The translations under genes were made by a program, and so were the position numbers. A model generated the notes under the pieces. It did no database searches. It was given only the letters and a program-made list of their open reading frames with translations, and was not told the origin of the DNA. 64,000 bases of DNA, taken from NCBI RefSeq assembly GCF_003664585.1, contig NZ_RCHI01000016.1:37137-101136 (forward strand), given 5' to 3'. Below are positions 63,917 through 64,000 of the stretch, one piece after another. This DNA comes from Paenirhodobacter hankyongi. GTDB taxonomy: Bacteria > Pseudomonadota > Alphaproteobacteria > Rhodobacterales > Rhodobacteraceae. How positions within the stretch are numbered: the first letter of the stretch is position 1; every line of letters starts with the position of its first letter.

Positions 63917-64000
63917 ATGGGATATCAGGCAGTTGCGCGCGGCGAGCGGTTCCGTTTCGGCACGCTTGCCGCGGTGATGGCGGCGGCAACGCCGGAGCGG
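63917..64000 (+). CDS. eutB: Probable ethanolamine ammonia-lyase large subunit (N-terminal fragment)
   Basis: Only 28 codons are inside the window. The peptide begins MGYQAVARGERFRFGTLAAV and continues with an A-rich ATPER, matching in pattern the N-terminus of EutB proteins (a short strand, aromatic-phe-x-leu, then a helix before an R-S-G-D motif that would fall just beyond the edge). The ATG follows GAGG and lies eight bases from the kinase stop. The call rests on a short stretch and needs the next kilobase. Confidence 0.55.
   Translation, partial: MGYQAVARGERFRFGTLAAVMAAATPER

Overview
The window reads as chromosomal DNA of a high-GC alphaproteobacterium, most likely a member of the Rhodobacterales (Paracoccus/Rhodobacter-like). 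This is inferred from codon use, the dense ATGA-overlapped operons, the style of the paa and ABC genes, and one GC-rich palindrome (4678-4735) of a kind common between genes in that group. Nearly every gene encodes catabolism, uptake or local regulation. I see no rRNA, tRNA, phage, insertion sequence or CRISPR.

Region 1 (1-9.8 kb) is a LysR-controlled catabolic cluster on the minus strand: a trimethylamine-dehydrogenase-like flavoenzyme (cut by the left edge), the LysR regulator, an operon of HpaB-like monooxygenase / FMO-like flavoprotein / RidA / DUF1028 / aldehyde dehydrogenase, and a GMC oxidoreductase. A box TTAGG-N5-CCTAA or a close variant precedes all four transcription units. The substrate is unknown.

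Region 2 (10-15 kb) holds two AraC regulators, a class-C beta-lactamase-fold esterase and a Baeyer-Villiger monooxygenase, which together suggest oxygen-dependent ketone-to-ester-to-alcohol chemistry. Region 3 (15.2-28.4 kb) is one plus-strand operon: a TetR regulator, a multi-subunit ATP-dependent ketone carboxylase related to acetophenone carboxylase (two HyuA-like, one HyuB-like, one small zinc protein and one unknown subunit), an acyl-CoA ligase, an OB-fold protein, a thiolase, a short-chain dehydrogenase and an outer-membrane channel, closed by a strong terminator. The enzymes spell out secondary alcohol -> methyl ketone -> beta-keto acid -> beta-ketoacyl-CoA -> acyl-CoA + acetyl-CoA.

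Region 4 (28.4-49.6 kb) is a nearly complete aerobic phenylacetyl-CoA pathway. It contains a paaN / LIV-type ABC transporter / fused hydratase-dehydrogenase operon (minus), paaG-paaI-paaK-paaR (plus), and paaJ-A-B-C-D-E, an extra PaaA-like gene, paaZ and paaY (minus), with paaX beyond. Three copies of a TetR (PaaR-type) operator, consensus TGACCG-NN-CGGTCA, sit at the three promoters. If the region 3 ketone carried a benzyl group, its product would be phenylacetyl-CoA and would enter region 4 directly.

Region 5 (49.6-64 kb) has a GntR regulator with a gamma-glutamylamine-type oxidase/synthetase pair. It is followed by a DeoR-controlled operon with an inositol-monophosphatase-like enzyme, a dipeptide-type ABC importer (with a fused ATPase whose first half is degenerate), an M20 amidohydrolase, two choline/ethanolamine-kinase-like proteins, and at the right edge the start of a probable ethanolamine ammonia-lyase large subunit. 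This suggests scavenging of an amino-alcohol or its amide conjugates.
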